DNA of 64,000 nucleotides from Methanolobus sp. WCC4 (GTDB taxonomy: Archaea; Halobacteriota; Methanosarcinia; Methanosarcinales; Methanosarcinaceae), in NCBI RefSeq assembly GCF_038022665.1, contig NZ_CP150629.1:2648480-2712479 (forward strand), in the 5' to 3' direction. Shown one piece after another: positions 55,203 to 64,000 of the stretch. Positions within the stretch are counted from its first letter, which is position 1. Every line of letters begins with the position of its first letter. Under the pieces are notes generated by a model. The model searched no databases. It had not been told where the DNA came from and saw only the letters and a list, made by a program, of their open reading frames with translations. Made by a program: the position numbers and the translations under genes.

Positions 55203-55295
55203 TTACACTTGAATCCTGAACATTGTCAACCCACATACGAAAGGTGACAGGATGGCAATGATCCATCCTGTCCATTTATGCCTGGTTCTGTTCAT
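55203..55295 (-). CDS. Single-helix membrane microprotein, 30 residues
   Basis: Begins MNRTRHKWTGWIIAILSPFV: a basic N-terminus followed by one hydrophobic stretch to about residue 26, then FRIQV. A GGTGGT sits directly before the ATG. It lies 18 bases upstream of the 51-residue zinc-ribbon gene. Evidence is limited to a start, ribosome site, plausible helix and position. Confidence 0.4.
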   Translation of the reverse strand: MNRTRHKWTGWIIAILSPFVCGLTMFRIQV

Positions 55296-55814
55296 ACCAC
55301 CTGAAAATGACAGCAGACATTCACCTTTCTATGGATTCCCTTATTCAGTCCCTTAATTCCTTACTCCACCCCCACGGCTCATGCTGGTCGATCTGAATGG
55401 CACCGCCTCAGTGACATATACCGTTTCAGTAGACCCGCATAGCTGAAGAAACCCCTCCCCAGCCCGCAGATGATTTCGATCGAAATGCCTTATTCGATCG
55501 CCACTATATCGATTACAATTCTTTGTATATAAGGTAATTTTGATGTAAAATGTCAGGCCTTACTAAATTATAACGACGTTATAATTTCAGATACAACATT
55601 AAAAGCGTGTGAACTTTAAGAAATTGAGAAAAATACCACTATTACATTAGCACACTATTGATTGCCAATAATACCGTACTATCATTAGTATGTTACGCCA
55701 ACTCAGGAAACTTCAGGGAACTATCCGGATAGAACACTGGCCAGTGATCGATACACTTTAAAATCAGGATCTAAAAATACCTGATCCAAAAATGATGGCT
55801 ACATAATAGCAAAG
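55296..55814. other. Gene-poor region with palindromes between microproteins and mfnD
   Basis: No gene seen. It contains the perfect palindrome ATTTCGATCGAAAT near 55468-55481, ATTCGATCG shortly after, and a 23-base palindrome at 55565-55587 (arms AAATTATAACG and CGTTATAATTT around one A). CCTTATATACAAAG read on the minus strand near 55522-55535 is a candidate TATA box for the microprotein genes, implying a long leader of about 200 bases. Confidence 0.5.
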
Positions 55815-55815
55815 G

Positions 55816-55826
55816 ATATATTAAAT
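55816..55826 (+). promoter_or_regulatory. TATA box of the mfn operon
   Basis: ATATATTAAAT ends 18 bases before the mfnD ATG, with no ribosome site in between, so the mRNA is probably leaderless. Confidence 0.5.
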
Positions 55827-55844
55827 AATGCAGTTGCATCCAAC

Positions 55845-56774
55845 ATGAAGATACTGCTTGCAGAATACGCCATGGGAATAGGACTTGAAGGAACACTGCT
55901 CCTTGAAGGAAAAGCAATGTTAAGCACACTTGCTGACAGCTTCCATCGCCTTGGACATGAGGTCACATACCTCAGCGCAGGCAGCATTCTCAAGAGTGGG
56001 AACATGGTAGGTTCGGACGAAGCAACATTCGAAACGGTTCTTGAAAAAGTATCAAAGGAAAGTGATGCAGGTCTTGTGATAGGACCTGATGAACTCCTCG
56101 GAGACCTAACGAACATAATAGAAAAGAACACAGTGAATCTGGGATGTTCTTCCGTGTCTGCCAGAATGTGTGCAGACAAACTGACATGTACACAGATACT
56201 GGAATCCGCTTCTATAGATGTTCCGAAGATACTGGGTGAAAAAGATAACTCTGAGTGCGTTACAAAACCCAGGTTCGGATGTGCATCCGAAGGGGTCCGC
56301 ATGGGCCAGACTGACAGACCAGAAGAAGGTAATGAAGAATACATCGCAACCGAATACATTGAAGGAGAGCACCTCAGTGTAAGCATGATATGCGGGCAGA
56401 GAACACTTCCAATGAGCCTGAATAAACAACTTATTGAGATGATCCGGGACGATAGCGGGACGATATTCGATTACAAAGGGAATCAGGTACCTTATATAAC
56501 AGAATACGAGGATGAAGTGTTCAATGTTGCAAAAAGGACAGTTGAAACACTTGATTGTAATGGTTTTGTAGGGATAGATGTGATATACGGCGATAGACCG
56601 TACGTCATAGATGTCAATCCCCGACCTACAACAGCTATATTAGGCCTGGCAAAGATACTTGATCATGAGATAGCAGAACTTCTGCTTTTGAATATGTTCG
56701 GAACACTTCCCGATTCAGTAACCCTTGAAGGGGAGTGTTATTTTACCAAAGATGACATTGAGGACATCATATGA
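55845..56774 (+). CDS. mfnD: Tyramine-L-glutamate ligase MfnD (ATP-grasp)
   Basis: 309 residues, ATP-grasp fold. MfnD joins glutamate to tyramine in methanofuran synthesis. It opens MKILLAEYAMGIGLEGTLLL, has GPDELLGDLTNIIEKNTVNL, the ATP-binding ECVTKPRFGCASEGVRMG and the metal site FVGIDVIYGDRPYVIDVNPR. The assignment to MfnD rests on these plus linkage to mfnF and mfnE. The stop overlaps mfnF by four bases. Confidence 0.9.
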   Translation: MKILLAEYAMGIGLEGTLLLEGKAMLSTLADSFHRLGHEVTYLSAGSILKSGNMVGSDEATFETVLEKVSKESDAGLVIGPDELLGDLTNIIEKNTVNLGCSSVSARMCADKLTCTQILESASIDVPKILGEKDNSECVTKPRFGCASEGVRMGQTDRPEEGNEEYIATEYIEGEHLSVSMICGQRTLPMSLNKQLIEMIRDDSGTIFDYKGNQVPYITEYEDEVFNVAKRTVETLDCNGFVGIDVIYGDRPYVIDVNPRPTTAILGLAKILDHEIAELLLLNMFGTLPDSVTLEGECYFTKDDIEDII

Positions 56775-57760
56775 GAATAATAGGGATCGATATTGGCGGT
56801 GCAAATACCAAGATAGCATCTGCCGACGGAGAGATCATAGAACTTCACTATATACCGTTGTGGAAGGACACAACATTGCCAACCTCCCTGGAGGACATTG
56901 CAGAAGAACTTAAACCTGATATGGTAAGCGTTGTAATGACAGGAGAACTTGCAGATTGCTTTGAGGACAAACTCCAGGGAATAGATTTCATTATGCGCTC
57001 TGTCAATGATGCATTCGATTGCGATGTCAGATACATTGACAGTAATGGACATTTCTTTAAAGAAGCAGAGAACATGCGGGATCTGGCTGCAGCGAACTGG
57101 GCAGCATCTACAAGGCTGATAGGCTCGGAGATGGGAGATTGTCTTTTCGTTGATGTGGGAAGCACGACCAGTGATATAATCCCCATAAAGGACGGAAAGC
57201 ATGCTGCAGGACTTACGGATTTCTCAAGGCTGGTGCGCAATGAGCTTTTCTATGCAGGGACACTCAGGACGAATCTGGCTTACCTGCTGGATAAAGTGAA
57301 TGTAGCGGATGGAGAGTGCAATATCGCATCTGAGCTGTTCTCCACCACTGCCGATGCATACCTCCTGCTGGGGGACATCACAGAAGAGCTATACACCTGT
57401 GAGACTGCCGACGGTGCAGGCAAGAGCAAGACCGATGCCATGAGAAGACTGGCACGTGTTATATGTGCTGACCTGTCAGAGGTCTCTGCAGACGAGATAT
57501 ACAATCTGGCACAGCAGGTCAGGGAAAGACAGATAACGCTTTTGAGCGAGGCTATAACGGTTGTCGCCGAAAGGAACCGCCTGAACAGGATAGTCTGTGC
57601 AGGTCTTGGAGAGTTCCTTATCAAGGAAGCTGCTGCAAGACTTGGTTTTGAATGCACTTCCGTTGCTGACATATGGGGAGCTGATATCTCGAAAGTATTC
57701 CCTGCATATGCAGCAGCAAGGATACTTGAAGAAGAGGCGGAATATCCGGGAAAAGAATAA
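56771..57760 (+). CDS. mfnF: Methanofuran biosynthesis protein MfnF (ASKHA fold)
   Basis: 329 residues. MfnF couples the aminomethylfuran diphosphate to gamma-glutamyltyramine. The ASKHA-type nucleotide motifs are visible: IIGIDIGGANTKIASADG at the N-terminus and FVDVGSTTSDIIPIKDG in the middle, then RIVCAGLGEFLIKEAA late. These proteins were long annotated as H4MPT-linked C1 transfer proteins. Coupled to mfnD by ATGA overlap. Confidence 0.9.
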   Translation: MRIIGIDIGGANTKIASADGEIIELHYIPLWKDTTLPTSLEDIAEELKPDMVSVVMTGELADCFEDKLQGIDFIMRSVNDAFDCDVRYIDSNGHFFKEAENMRDLAAANWAASTRLIGSEMGDCLFVDVGSTTSDIIPIKDGKHAAGLTDFSRLVRNELFYAGTLRTNLAYLLDKVNVADGECNIASELFSTTADAYLLLGDITEELYTCETADGAGKSKTDAMRRLARVICADLSEVSADEIYNLAQQVRERQITLLSEAITVVAERNRLNRIVCAGLGEFLIKEAAARLGFECTSVADIWGADISKVFPAYAAARILEEEAEYPGKE

Positions 57761-57821
57761 GTCATGTCAGGACAGATATCTAATATCTGAGGATATTCGA
57801 GTATCCAGGGGGCAAGGTTGA

Positions 57822-58451
57822 ATGAGGGCTGTTATAAAGATAGGTGGAAGCCTGATGAGGGATTCTCCCTCCATCATAAAGGCACTTCAAGATTATTTTG
57901 CGGACAGGGAAGGGGACTCTATACTTATAGTACCAGGAGGAGGAGTGTTCGCCAACCACATACGTTCCATAAGCGAGAGATGTTCTATCGGCGATGATGC
58001 ATCCCACTGGATGGCCATCCTTTCAATGGAACAATATGCGTACTACCTTATTGACAAGACAGAGGCGACTCCTATAGATGCCATAGATGAACTACCATCT
58101 GGTGTATCCGTACTTTTCCCTTACAGACTTCTCAGGGAGAGTGACAGGCTTCCACATTCATGGAATGTCACATCCGACACTATCGCAGCATGGGTGGCAA
58201 GAGAGACAGGATCACGTTTTGTCAAGGTCACCGATGTTGACGGGGTCATGGCAGACGATATAGTCCAGACCTGGATGACAGCAAAGGAACTTTCAAGAAT
58301 GGGAGTTACCTGTATCGATAGCTCACTCCCCGGTTTTTTGATGGAGAGCATGATGGACTGTGTCGTTGTCAATGGGCTATATCCTGAAAGGGTCATTGAT
58401 GCCGTTATCGGAAAAACTGTCCTGGGCACTCACATCAAGGGGAATATTTAA
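57822..58451 (+). CDS. mfnE: Aminomethylfuran phosphate kinase MfnE
   Basis: 209 residues, amino acid kinase fold. MfnE phosphorylates [5-(aminomethyl)furan-3-yl]methyl phosphate to the diphosphate used by MfnF. RAVIKIGGSLMRDSPS and ILIVPGGGVFANHIR are the phosphate-binding loops; FVKVTDVDGVMADDI is the acidic site. It begins 61 bases after mfnF, preceded by a stretch of short inverted repeats around GATATC and a AAGGTTG site. Confidence 0.9.
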   Translation: MRAVIKIGGSLMRDSPSIIKALQDYFADREGDSILIVPGGGVFANHIRSISERCSIGDDASHWMAILSMEQYAYYLIDKTEATPIDAIDELPSGVSVLFPYRLLRESDRLPHSWNVTSDTIAAWVARETGSRFVKVTDVDGVMADDIVQTWMTAKELSRMGVTCIDSSLPGFLMESMMDCVVVNGLYPERVIDAVIGKTVLGTHIKGNI

Positions 58452-58541
58452 ATTATATACTGCGTATGTACTGAAATCACTGACATGCTGATTTTTCAGT
58501 ATTTATATTGATCATATATCATTTACAGTAGGAGATTATAA

Positions 58542-58709
58542 ATGGCAAGTAAAGTCGATAATTGCACCACATGTAACAAGAGTCTTGTGGAAACAGGCTA
58601 TGTACGCTTCCCATGCCCGGTTTGCGACAAAGAGCTCGGTAGATGTACAAGCTGCAGACAGCAGAGTAATCCATATGAATGCCCAAAATGTGGCTTTACA
58701 GGAGCCTGA
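58542..58709 (+). CDS. Archaeal zinc-finger protein, 55 residues
   Basis: 55 residues with eight Cys in four C-x-x-C pairs: CTTC, CPVC, CTSC and CPKC, ending GFTGA. This matches the small archaeal zinc-ribbon protein that is commonly encoded directly before EF-1beta and binds two zinc ions (HVO_2753 type in Haloferax). GGAGATTATAA precedes the ATG. The gap to EF-1beta is ten bases, so the pair is cotranscribed. Its role in translation or regulation is unproved. Confidence 0.9.
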   Translation: MASKVDNCTTCNKSLVETGYVRFPCPVCDKELGRCTSCRQQSNPYECPKCGFTGA

Positions 58710-58719
58710 GGTGAATTAA

Positions 58720-58989
58720 ATGGGAGAAGTAGCAGCAACAATGAAGATCATGCCAGTCGATGTCGAGACAAACCTTGAGGACCTCAAGGACAGGCTGATC
58801 GCAGCATTGCCGGAAGGAGCAAAGTACGGCACCCACGAAGAAGAGCCTATCGCTTTCGGACTTAAGGCTATCAACATGGTCGTCCTTGTAGGAGACCTTG
58901 AAGGCGGCACAGAGAGCGTAGAGGAAGCCTTTGCAGCAGTCGAAGGCGTAGAGAGCGTACAGGTTACCAGCCTCGGTAGACCAGTATAA
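58720..58989 (+). CDS. Translation elongation factor EF-1beta
   Basis: 89 residues, the guanine nucleotide exchange factor for aEF-1A. Typical pieces are VAATMKIMPVDVETNLEDLK, EEEPIAFGLKAINMVVLVGD and VEGVESVQVTSLGRPV. The T-rich stretch 58995-59040 should end the transcript. Confidence 0.95.
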   Translation: MGEVAATMKIMPVDVETNLEDLKDRLIAALPEGAKYGTHEEEPIAFGLKAINMVVLVGDLEGGTESVEEAFAAVEGVESVQVTSLGRPV

Positions 58990-59040
58990 TACTCTCGATC
59001 TTTCTTTTTTTTATTCATTTTTCAACTTCATAATTTTTTT

Positions 59041-59113
59041 CAGGTGCGTCGACCAGGGACTCATCATTACGTTCGCAATGTAAAGACCGCGAGTTCAGAC
59101 CCCACCCGACCCA
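59041..59113. other. GC-rich foldable segment, possible repeat or small RNA
   Basis: About 73 GC-rich bases set between T/A runs on both sides. CATTACG and CGCAATG pair in the middle; GGACTC (59057-59062) can pair with GAGTTC (59090-59095); GGTG at the left can pair with CACC at the right. It is not a tRNA: there is no T-stem pairing around TTCAGAC. I have an impression of similar sequence elsewhere in Methanosarcina genomes, which I cannot verify. Confidence 0.3.
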
Positions 59114-59157
59114 GTGAAAAAAAGAGGGACATATCGTCCTCAGTTCAAAAAATGGGA

Positions 59158-59670
59158 TCATGCAGGAATAGCACCTGCACCATCCATGTTGGCCATCATC
59201 TCTTTCTGTTCATCGGTGAATATCCTTTCAATATCCAGAAGGATGAGCAACCTTTCATCTATTTTCCCAACGCCCTGTATATACCTCTCACTTACACCTC
59301 TTGTAATGATATCAGGTGCTTTGTCAATATTGTCAGGAGATATACGGAGCACCTCACTTACAGAATCAACTATCATCCCGGCAGTAAGGTTACCAAGTTC
59401 CACAACAACTATGCGTGAATCCTCATCCGTTGTGCTCCGTTTAAGGCCGAACCTTTCAGCAAGATCGATCACAGGAACCAATGATCCCCTCAGATTGATA
59501 ACACCTTCCACATAATTGAGTACCTGGGGGATCCTGGTGATCTCAGGCATACGGATGATCTCTTTAACTCCGGATATCTTAATGCCGAACTCTTCACCGG
59601 AAAGTTGACATATGACCAATTGTAGCAGCTCTTCAGAAGAGCTGCTTTCCCTCGTATCTAATTCTGCCAT
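59158..59670 (-). CDS. cheW: Chemotaxis adaptor CheW
   Basis: About 170 residues: LQLVICQLSGEEFGIKISGV and IPQVLNYVEGVINLRGSLVP with VIDLAERFGL are the CheW signatures. It joins receptors to CheA. The ATG at 59670 gives a typical length; an ATG at 59700 inside the end of the receptor gene would add ten residues. It is translationally linked to the poly-HAMP receptor and is far from the main che locus, so the pair may form its own signalling input. Confidence 0.95.
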   Translation of the reverse strand: MAELDTRESSSSEELLQLVICQLSGEEFGIKISGVKEIIRMPEITRIPQVLNYVEGVINLRGSLVPVIDLAERFGLKRSTTDEDSRIVVVELGNLTAGMIVDSVSEVLRISPDNIDKAPDIITRGVSERYIQGVGKIDERLLILLDIERIFTDEQKEMMANMDGAGAIPA

Positions 59671-59686
59671 CAGAATACCCACTGAA

Positions 59687-62600
59687 TCATACCAATACAT
59701 TCCGGGAATAGTCTGTAGACAGTTCCTGGTCCTCTAATGATCGGACCTGATCGATGTCAACAGTTGAATCCTTGCCTGCAGTATCCAGTTTGAACTTGGA
59801 AACTACCAGTTGCATGTTGGCTGCAACATCTGAAAGTTCCTGAGCTGATCTTGCCAGTTCCTGCATAGAAGCTGTCTGCTCCTGTACAGATGCAGAAGCC
59901 TGTTCTGAACCTGCAGCTGATTGCTCGGATATAGCAGATACCTCTTCTACAGATGATGTGACCTCTTCGATAGAAGCGGACTGTTCTTCTGCAGCGGCAG
60001 CAATCTCCTGGACCATGTTAACGATAGTATTTCCAGCCTCTACCACCTCACCGATCGCAACTACGGAGTTCTCAAGGGAAGCTGCACCTGTATCAACTTC
60101 TTCAGCACCTCGCTTCATTGAGGAAACAGCATCCATGGTTCCTTTCTGCATCTCAGTAATAAGTTCTGCGATCTGCTTGGCAGCATTACCCGAATCCTCA
60201 GCCAGTTTCCTAACCTCATCAGCAACCACGGCAAATCCTTTGCCATGTTCTCCTGCCCTTGCAGCCTCAATAGCTGCATTAAGGGCAAGCAGGTTGGTCT
60301 GATCAGCAATACTTGTGATCAGGTTCACGATCTGTCCGATCTGATTGGACTTCTCATCCAGCTCATTGATAACATCTGATGAATCACCAACAGCAGATTT
60401 GATACTGTTCATCTTTAACATGAGATCCCTTGACATCTCTCCGAGGTTCTGTATCAATTTGTTGGATTCAACGGCATTCTGTGCAGCCTTATCAGAATTT
60501 GTAGCTACTTCCTGAACAGTACGATTCATATCACCCATTGCCCTTGATACTTCTTCAGCCTTGCTGGACTGGACCTGAGTACCTCTTGAGATCTCAGCCA
60601 CAGTACCTGTGATCTGTTCAGCGGTAGCAGACATTTCTTCGCTGGATGCAGACATCTCCTGAGCGGTTGATGCAATAGCCTCAGCGTTATCCGTTACAAG
60701 ACTTACCATGTCATTAAGTGAGGACCTGCAGTTCTCCACACCTTCAGTGAGCTGGACAAAGTCCCCTACACCATACACGGATACCTTTCTTGTGAGGTCA
60801 TTTGATGATATAGCATCAAGAACAGCACATGAATCGCCAATGATACCCTGTAATGTGTCACCGAAACCATCAAGCGTGTCCCCAAGGACCTTGAAGTCGC
60901 CCCTGGCATCAATAGCAACCCTTGCGTCAAGGTCACCTTCTGCATAGGATGTGATTATCCTTGAAGCCTCATTCACCGGACCTACAACAGCATCAAGACA
61001 GTTATTGACACCTTCGACGATCTTGAGATAATCGCCCTGATGCTTTGATGCATCGGCACGAGTGCCCAGTTCACCGTTAATACCGGCCTGTGCCAGGACA
61101 TCTGCATCGGCAACCAATGTGTTTATCGCATCAATACAGGTGTTAAGGTTATCCTTTATCTCATTGAAATCACCATGGTATTCATCTGTTATGTGTTGAG
61201 GGATATCACCATGGGCGATACGGTCAACATATTCAGCAGCCACGTTGAGTGGACCGATAACGGCATCAAGAGTATCATTAACACCTTCGACAATAGCTCT
61301 GTAATCACCATGGTGCCTGGAAGCATCGGCACGAGTATCGAGCTTACCTTCGACCGCTGCTACGGAAAGCATATTGGCATCCGAAACAAGCAGGTTTATT
61401 GCATCGATACACTGATTGAGGTTGTTCTTGATGGTGTTGAAATCACCGTTGTAGTTATCAGTGATCCTTTCAGGAACATCGCCTCTGGATATCTTATCGA
61501 CATAATCGGCTGCCACATTGAGCGGACCGATGACAGCATCAAGAGTACCATTAACACCTTCAACAATGGCCCTATAATCACCGTGGTGCTTGGAAGCATC
61601 GGCACGAGTATCAAGCCTTCCCTCTACAGCAGCCTCTGATAACATATTGGCATCGGCAACTAGTTCGTTTATTGCAGTGATACACTGGTTAAGGTTGTTC
61701 TTGATAGTGTTGAAGTCACCGTTGTAGTCGTCAGTGATCATCTCAGGAATGGCACCTTTAGAAATGTGATCGACATAATCGGCTGCCACATTAAGCGGAC
61801 CGATAACAGCATCAAGGGTATCATTAACACCTTCAACGATAGCCCTGTAATCACCGTGGTGCCTGGAAGCATCGGCACGAGTATCAAGCTTACCTTCAAC
61901 AGCTGCTGCAGAAAGCATATTGGCATCAGAAACAAGCAGGTTTATTGCATCGATACACTGGTTGAGGTTGTTCTTGATGGTGTTGAAGTCACCATTGTAA
62001 TCATCAGTGATCCTCTCAGGAACATCGCCTCTGGATATCTTATCGACATAATCGGCTGCCACATTGAGCGGACCGATAACGGCATCAAGGGTATCATTGA
62101 CGCCTTCAACAATAGCACGATAGTCACCGAAGTGCTTGGAAGCATCGGCACGAGTATCAAGTCTGCCCTCTACAGCAGCCTCCGATAACATATTAGCATC
62201 AGCAACAAGCTCATTTATTGCATCGATACACTGGTTAAGGTTATCCTTGATCTCATTGAAGTCACCATTGTAATTGTCAGTGATCTTATCAGGTATCTCA
62301 CCATGAGATATACGATCAACATATTCAGCAGCCACATTGAGCGGACCGATGACAGCATCAAGGGTATCATTAACACCTTCGACAATAGCACGATAATCAC
62401 CGTGATGCTTAGAAGCGTCAGCACGAGTATCAAGACGACCCTCAACAGCAGCCTCTGATAACATATTGGCATCATCAACAAGCAGGTTTATTGCGTCGAT
62501 ACACTGGTTGAGGTTGTTCTTGATAGTGTTGAAGTCACCATTGTAATCATCGGTGATCCTCTCAGGAACATCTCCTCTGGATATCTTGTCGACATAATCG

Positions 62601-64000
62601 GCTGCCACATTAAGTGGACCGATAACAGCATCAAGAGTACCATTCACACCTTCAACAATGGCCCTATAATCACCGTGGTGCTTGGAAGCATCGGCACGGG
62701 TATCAAGCCTACCCTCAACTGCTGCTTTGGACAACATATTAGCATCAGCAACAAGCTCGTTTATTGCATCGATACACTGGTTAAGGTTGTTCTTGATCTC
62801 ATTGAAATCACCTGAATATTCATCACTTATCTTGTCAGGTATTTCTCCATGTGATATACGGTCAACATATTCAGCAGCCACATTAAGCGGACCAATAACA
62901 GCATCAAGGGTATCATTAACACCTTCGACGATAGAACGATAATCTCCCTGGTGTCTTGAAGCATCAGCACGGGTATCAAGCTTACCTTCAACAGCTGCTG
63001 CAGAAAGCATATTGACATCTTCCACCAGAGCACCGACAGTATCTATACACTGGTTTAGATTGTTCTTGATCTCATTGAAGTCACCTCTGTACTCATCGGT
63101 GATCCTCTGGGGAATGTCACCATTAGAGATACGTTCGATGTATTCAGCAGCTACATTGAGTGGGCTTATCACAGCATCCAGTACCTGATTGAAGCCTTTT
63201 GGTATCTCCTCGAAGTCAATGCTTACATTGGTATCTGCCCTTCTGTCAAGCTTACCATTGATCGTATCATCGGTCAGTTGCTTAAAGTCATCTACTATCT
63301 TGTTTATTGGCTTTGATATGAGCTTAGAGATAAAGAATGCCATTGCAGTTCCTGCAATAATAGCTACGATGACCATTATGACCAGTGTAGATATCGCACT
63401 TTGAATTTCCTGGTCCATCTTCTCTTTCTGGTCAGCACGTGCCTCCTCCGTTATGACCTGAACAGCGGTTGCTTGCTGCAGCATTGTCTCCTTTGCAACT
63501 TTCTGCTCTTCTGAAAAGGATACATAATTATTGAAGTCCTCTTTGTACAGGGCTGCTGCGGCAATTATTCCCTGTGCATTAGCTTTGTCTTCAGGATCCT
63601 GGAAACGTGAATCCAGGGTTTCTGCAAGAACTATGATCTCATCCATGCCATCGTTGACATTATTCACGTGCTTGTCTTCACCATAGAACATGTAACGCAG
63701 TGCTTCACCACGGGATATAAGGGTCAACTGCATAAGCTGATTGGCATAATCCACATTTGCGGTCTCGCTCTGTATGATGGCAGCATCTGCGTTTTGTTCA
63801 ATTGCATTTGAAAGGTCTTTTTCCTGACTTGCAAGAATCTGATCGATCTGATCACCAAGAACAGTTCCCTGCTCAATCAGAACTGCTTCAGCTTCCTTTT
63901 TTTGAAGCTCCATATCTACATAATCATTGAATGCGCCATTATAACCTAATGCCGCTGCCTGAACATCATCCATCTGCTGGTCGTTCACAGGATCAGTGAA
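59687..64000 (-). CDS. Methyl-accepting chemotaxis protein with poly-HAMP array (partial)
   Basis: At least 1433 residues and cut by the window edge: the frame stays open beyond the GTG at 63988. Numbered from that codon, 1-200 is a helical sensor domain, 201-220 the second membrane helix ([20 protein letters not shown]), 221-270 the first HAMP, and 271-998 eight tandem 91-residue units, each with two HAMP-like modules ([13 protein letters not shown] with [13 protein letters not shown]; then [18 protein letters not shown] with [11 protein letters not shown]). A ninth, diverged unit leads to the signalling domain with the hairpin tip [20 protein letters not shown]. There is no CheR-binding pentapeptide at the C-terminus. 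The N-terminal membrane helix should lie outside the window. Confidence 0.93.
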   Translation of the reverse strand, partial: FTDPVNDQQMDDVQAAALGYNGAFNDYVDMELQKKEAEAVLIEQGTVLGDQIDQILASQEKDLSNAIEQNADAAIIQSETANVDYANQLMQLTLISRGEALRYMFYGEDKHVNNVNDGMDEIIVLAETLDSRFQDPEDKANAQGIIAAAALYKEDFNNYVSFSEEQKVAKETMLQQATAVQVITEEARADQKEKMDQEIQSAISTLVIMVIVAIIAGTAMAFFISKLISKPINKIVDDFKQLTDDTINGKLDRRADTNVSIDFEEIPKGFNQVLDAVISPLNVAAEYIERISNGDIPQRITDEYRGDFNEIKNNLNQCIDTVGALVEDVNMLSAAAVEGKLDTRADASRHQGDYRSIVEGVNDTLDAVIGPLNVAAEYVDRISHGEIPDKISDEYSGDFNEIKNNLNQCIDAINELVADANMLSKAAVEGRLDTRADASKHHGDYRAIVEGVNGTLDAVIGPLNVAADYVDKISRGDVPERITDDYNGDFNTIKNNLNQCIDAINLLVDDANMLSEAAVEGRLDTRADASKHHGDYRAIVEGVNDTLDAVIGPLNVAAEYVDRISHGEIPDKITDNYNGDFNEIKDNLNQCIDAINELVADANMLSEAAVEGRLDTRADASKHFGDYRAIVEGVNDTLDAVIGPLNVAADYVDKISRGDVPERITDDYNGDFNTIKNNLNQCIDAINLLVSDANMLSAAAVEGKLDTRADASRHHGDYRAIVEGVNDTLDAVIGPLNVAADYVDHISKGAIPEMITDDYNGDFNTIKNNLNQCITAINELVADANMLSEAAVEGRLDTRADASKHHGDYRAIVEGVNGTLDAVIGPLNVAADYVDKISRGDVPERITDNYNGDFNTIKNNLNQCIDAINLLVSDANMLSVAAVEGKLDTRADASRHHGDYRAIVEGVNDTLDAVIGPLNVAAEYVDRIAHGDIPQHITDEYHGDFNEIKDNLNTCIDAINTLVADADVLAQAGINGELGTRADASKHQGDYLKIVEGVNNCLDAVVGPVNEASRIITSYAEGDLDARVAIDARGDFKVLGDTLDGFGDTLQGIIGDSCAVLDAISSNDLTRKVSVYGVGDFVQLTEGVENCRSSLNDMVSLVTDNAEAIASTAQEMSASSEEMSATAEQITGTVAEISRGTQVQSSKAEEVSRAMGDMNRTVQEVATNSDKAAQNAVESNKLIQNLGEMSRDLMLKMNSIKSAVGDSSDVINELDEKSNQIGQIVNLITSIADQTNLLALNAAIEAARAGEHGKGFAVVADEVRKLAEDSGNAAKQIAELITEMQKGTMDAVSSMKRGAEEVDTGAASLENSVVAIGEVVEAGNTIVNMVQEIAAAAEEQSASIEEVTSSVEEVSAISEQSAAGSEQASASVQEQTASMQELARSAQELSDVAANMQLVVSKFKLDTAGKDSTVDIDQVRSLEDQELSTDYSRNVLV
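60995..63178 (-). repeat. Eight tandem 273-bp repeats encoding HAMP pairs
   Basis: Eight in-frame units of exactly 91 codons (2184 bp). Units 3, 5 and 7 share [13 protein letters not shown], units 2 and 4 share [12 protein letters not shown], so a 546-bp double unit seems to have been duplicated. Units 1, 6 and 8 are more diverged. The array would be prone to slippage and to misassembly from short reads. Confidence 0.92.

Noticed and set aside
59041-59113. Possible tRNA gene because of TTCAGAC and a hairpin like an anticodon arm.
   Set aside because: No T-stem or acceptor pairing can be formed on either strand.
59687-64000. Tandem repeats at the nucleotide level as a CRISPR or satellite.
   Set aside because: The units are 273 bp, in frame, and encode HAMP modules of a receptor.

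Overview
The window comes from a methylotrophic methanogen of the order Methanosarcinales, most likely a motile Methanolobus- or Methanococcoides-like member of the Methanosarcinaceae. The evidence is a complete gene set for the membrane part of F420H2 dehydrogenase (fpoABCDHIJJKLMNO), genes for coenzyme F420 (cofG, cofH, cofC), tetrahydrosarcinapterin (mptN) and methanofuran (mfnD, mfnF, mfnE), archaeal lipid reductase, archaeal Pth2 and EF-1beta, GGAG/GGTGAT ribosome binding sites and archaeal TATA boxes. I see no rRNA, convincing tRNA, CRISPR array, prophage or full insertion sequence.

Layout. 1-2.6 kb (minus): a KaiC-like ATPase and a REC-PAS-PAS-DUF835 regulator. 2.8-7.5 kb (plus): a DUF434 protein, mptN, pth2, a transglutaminase-like lipoprotein and truD. 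Two short terminal-inverted-repeat elements (3439-3631 and 7526-7657), each with an 8-bp target duplication, bracket mptN to truD. 7.7-10.2 kb (minus): pyrG, a membrane protein and a Trm112-like protein. 10.3-22.8 kb (plus): a nucleoside-recognition membrane protein, then a chemotaxis locus cheY-cheB-cheA-cheC-(FtsA-like ATPase)-cheR-cheC-cheC-cheD-(membrane DUF835-like protein)-cheC-(unknown). 22.9-25.5 kb (plus): two tandem paralogues of unknown function and a GntP-type permease. 25.9-36.1 kb (minus): the fpo operon. 36.4-37.9 kb (minus): a zinc-ribbon protein, a DUF22-like protein and an Lrp regulator. 38.1-44.9 kb (plus): a mini-ferredoxin with a phytoene-desaturase-like flavoprotein, cofG, cofH, cofC, a second ferredoxin with geranylgeranyl reductase, and a methyltransferase. 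44.9-53.8 kb (minus): a TPR protein, trkH/trkA, dnaJ/dnaK/grpE and a small membrane protein. 53.9-55.3 kb (minus): a FilR1-type regulator and three microproteins. 55.8-59.0 kb (plus): mfnD-mfnF-mfnE, a zinc-ribbon protein and EF-1beta. 59.2-64.0 kb (minus): cheW and a methyl-accepting protein with a very long HAMP array, cut by the window edge.

How the genes work together. The Fpo complex oxidises F420H2 and pumps ions; the cof, mptN and mfn genes make the C1 and hydride carriers of the same pathway. The Che locus plus the MCP/CheW pair form a chemosensory system of archaeal/Bacillus type (CheC, CheD, CheB, CheR). It is enlarged by four CheC paralogues and an actin-fold ATPase that normally has no place in chemotaxis. 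No archaellum genes or cheF are in this window.

Strongest leads: the FtsA-like ATPase inside the che locus with four CheC paralogues whose catalytic sites decay in complementary ways; the pair of C-x-x-H-Q paralogues at 22.9-24.2 kb; the TIR elements, one of which supplies the C-terminus of a host gene; the microprotein cluster at 54.9-55.3 kb; the two ferredoxin-flavoprotein pairs; and the poly-HAMP receptor. All functional calls are by reading; no database search was possible.
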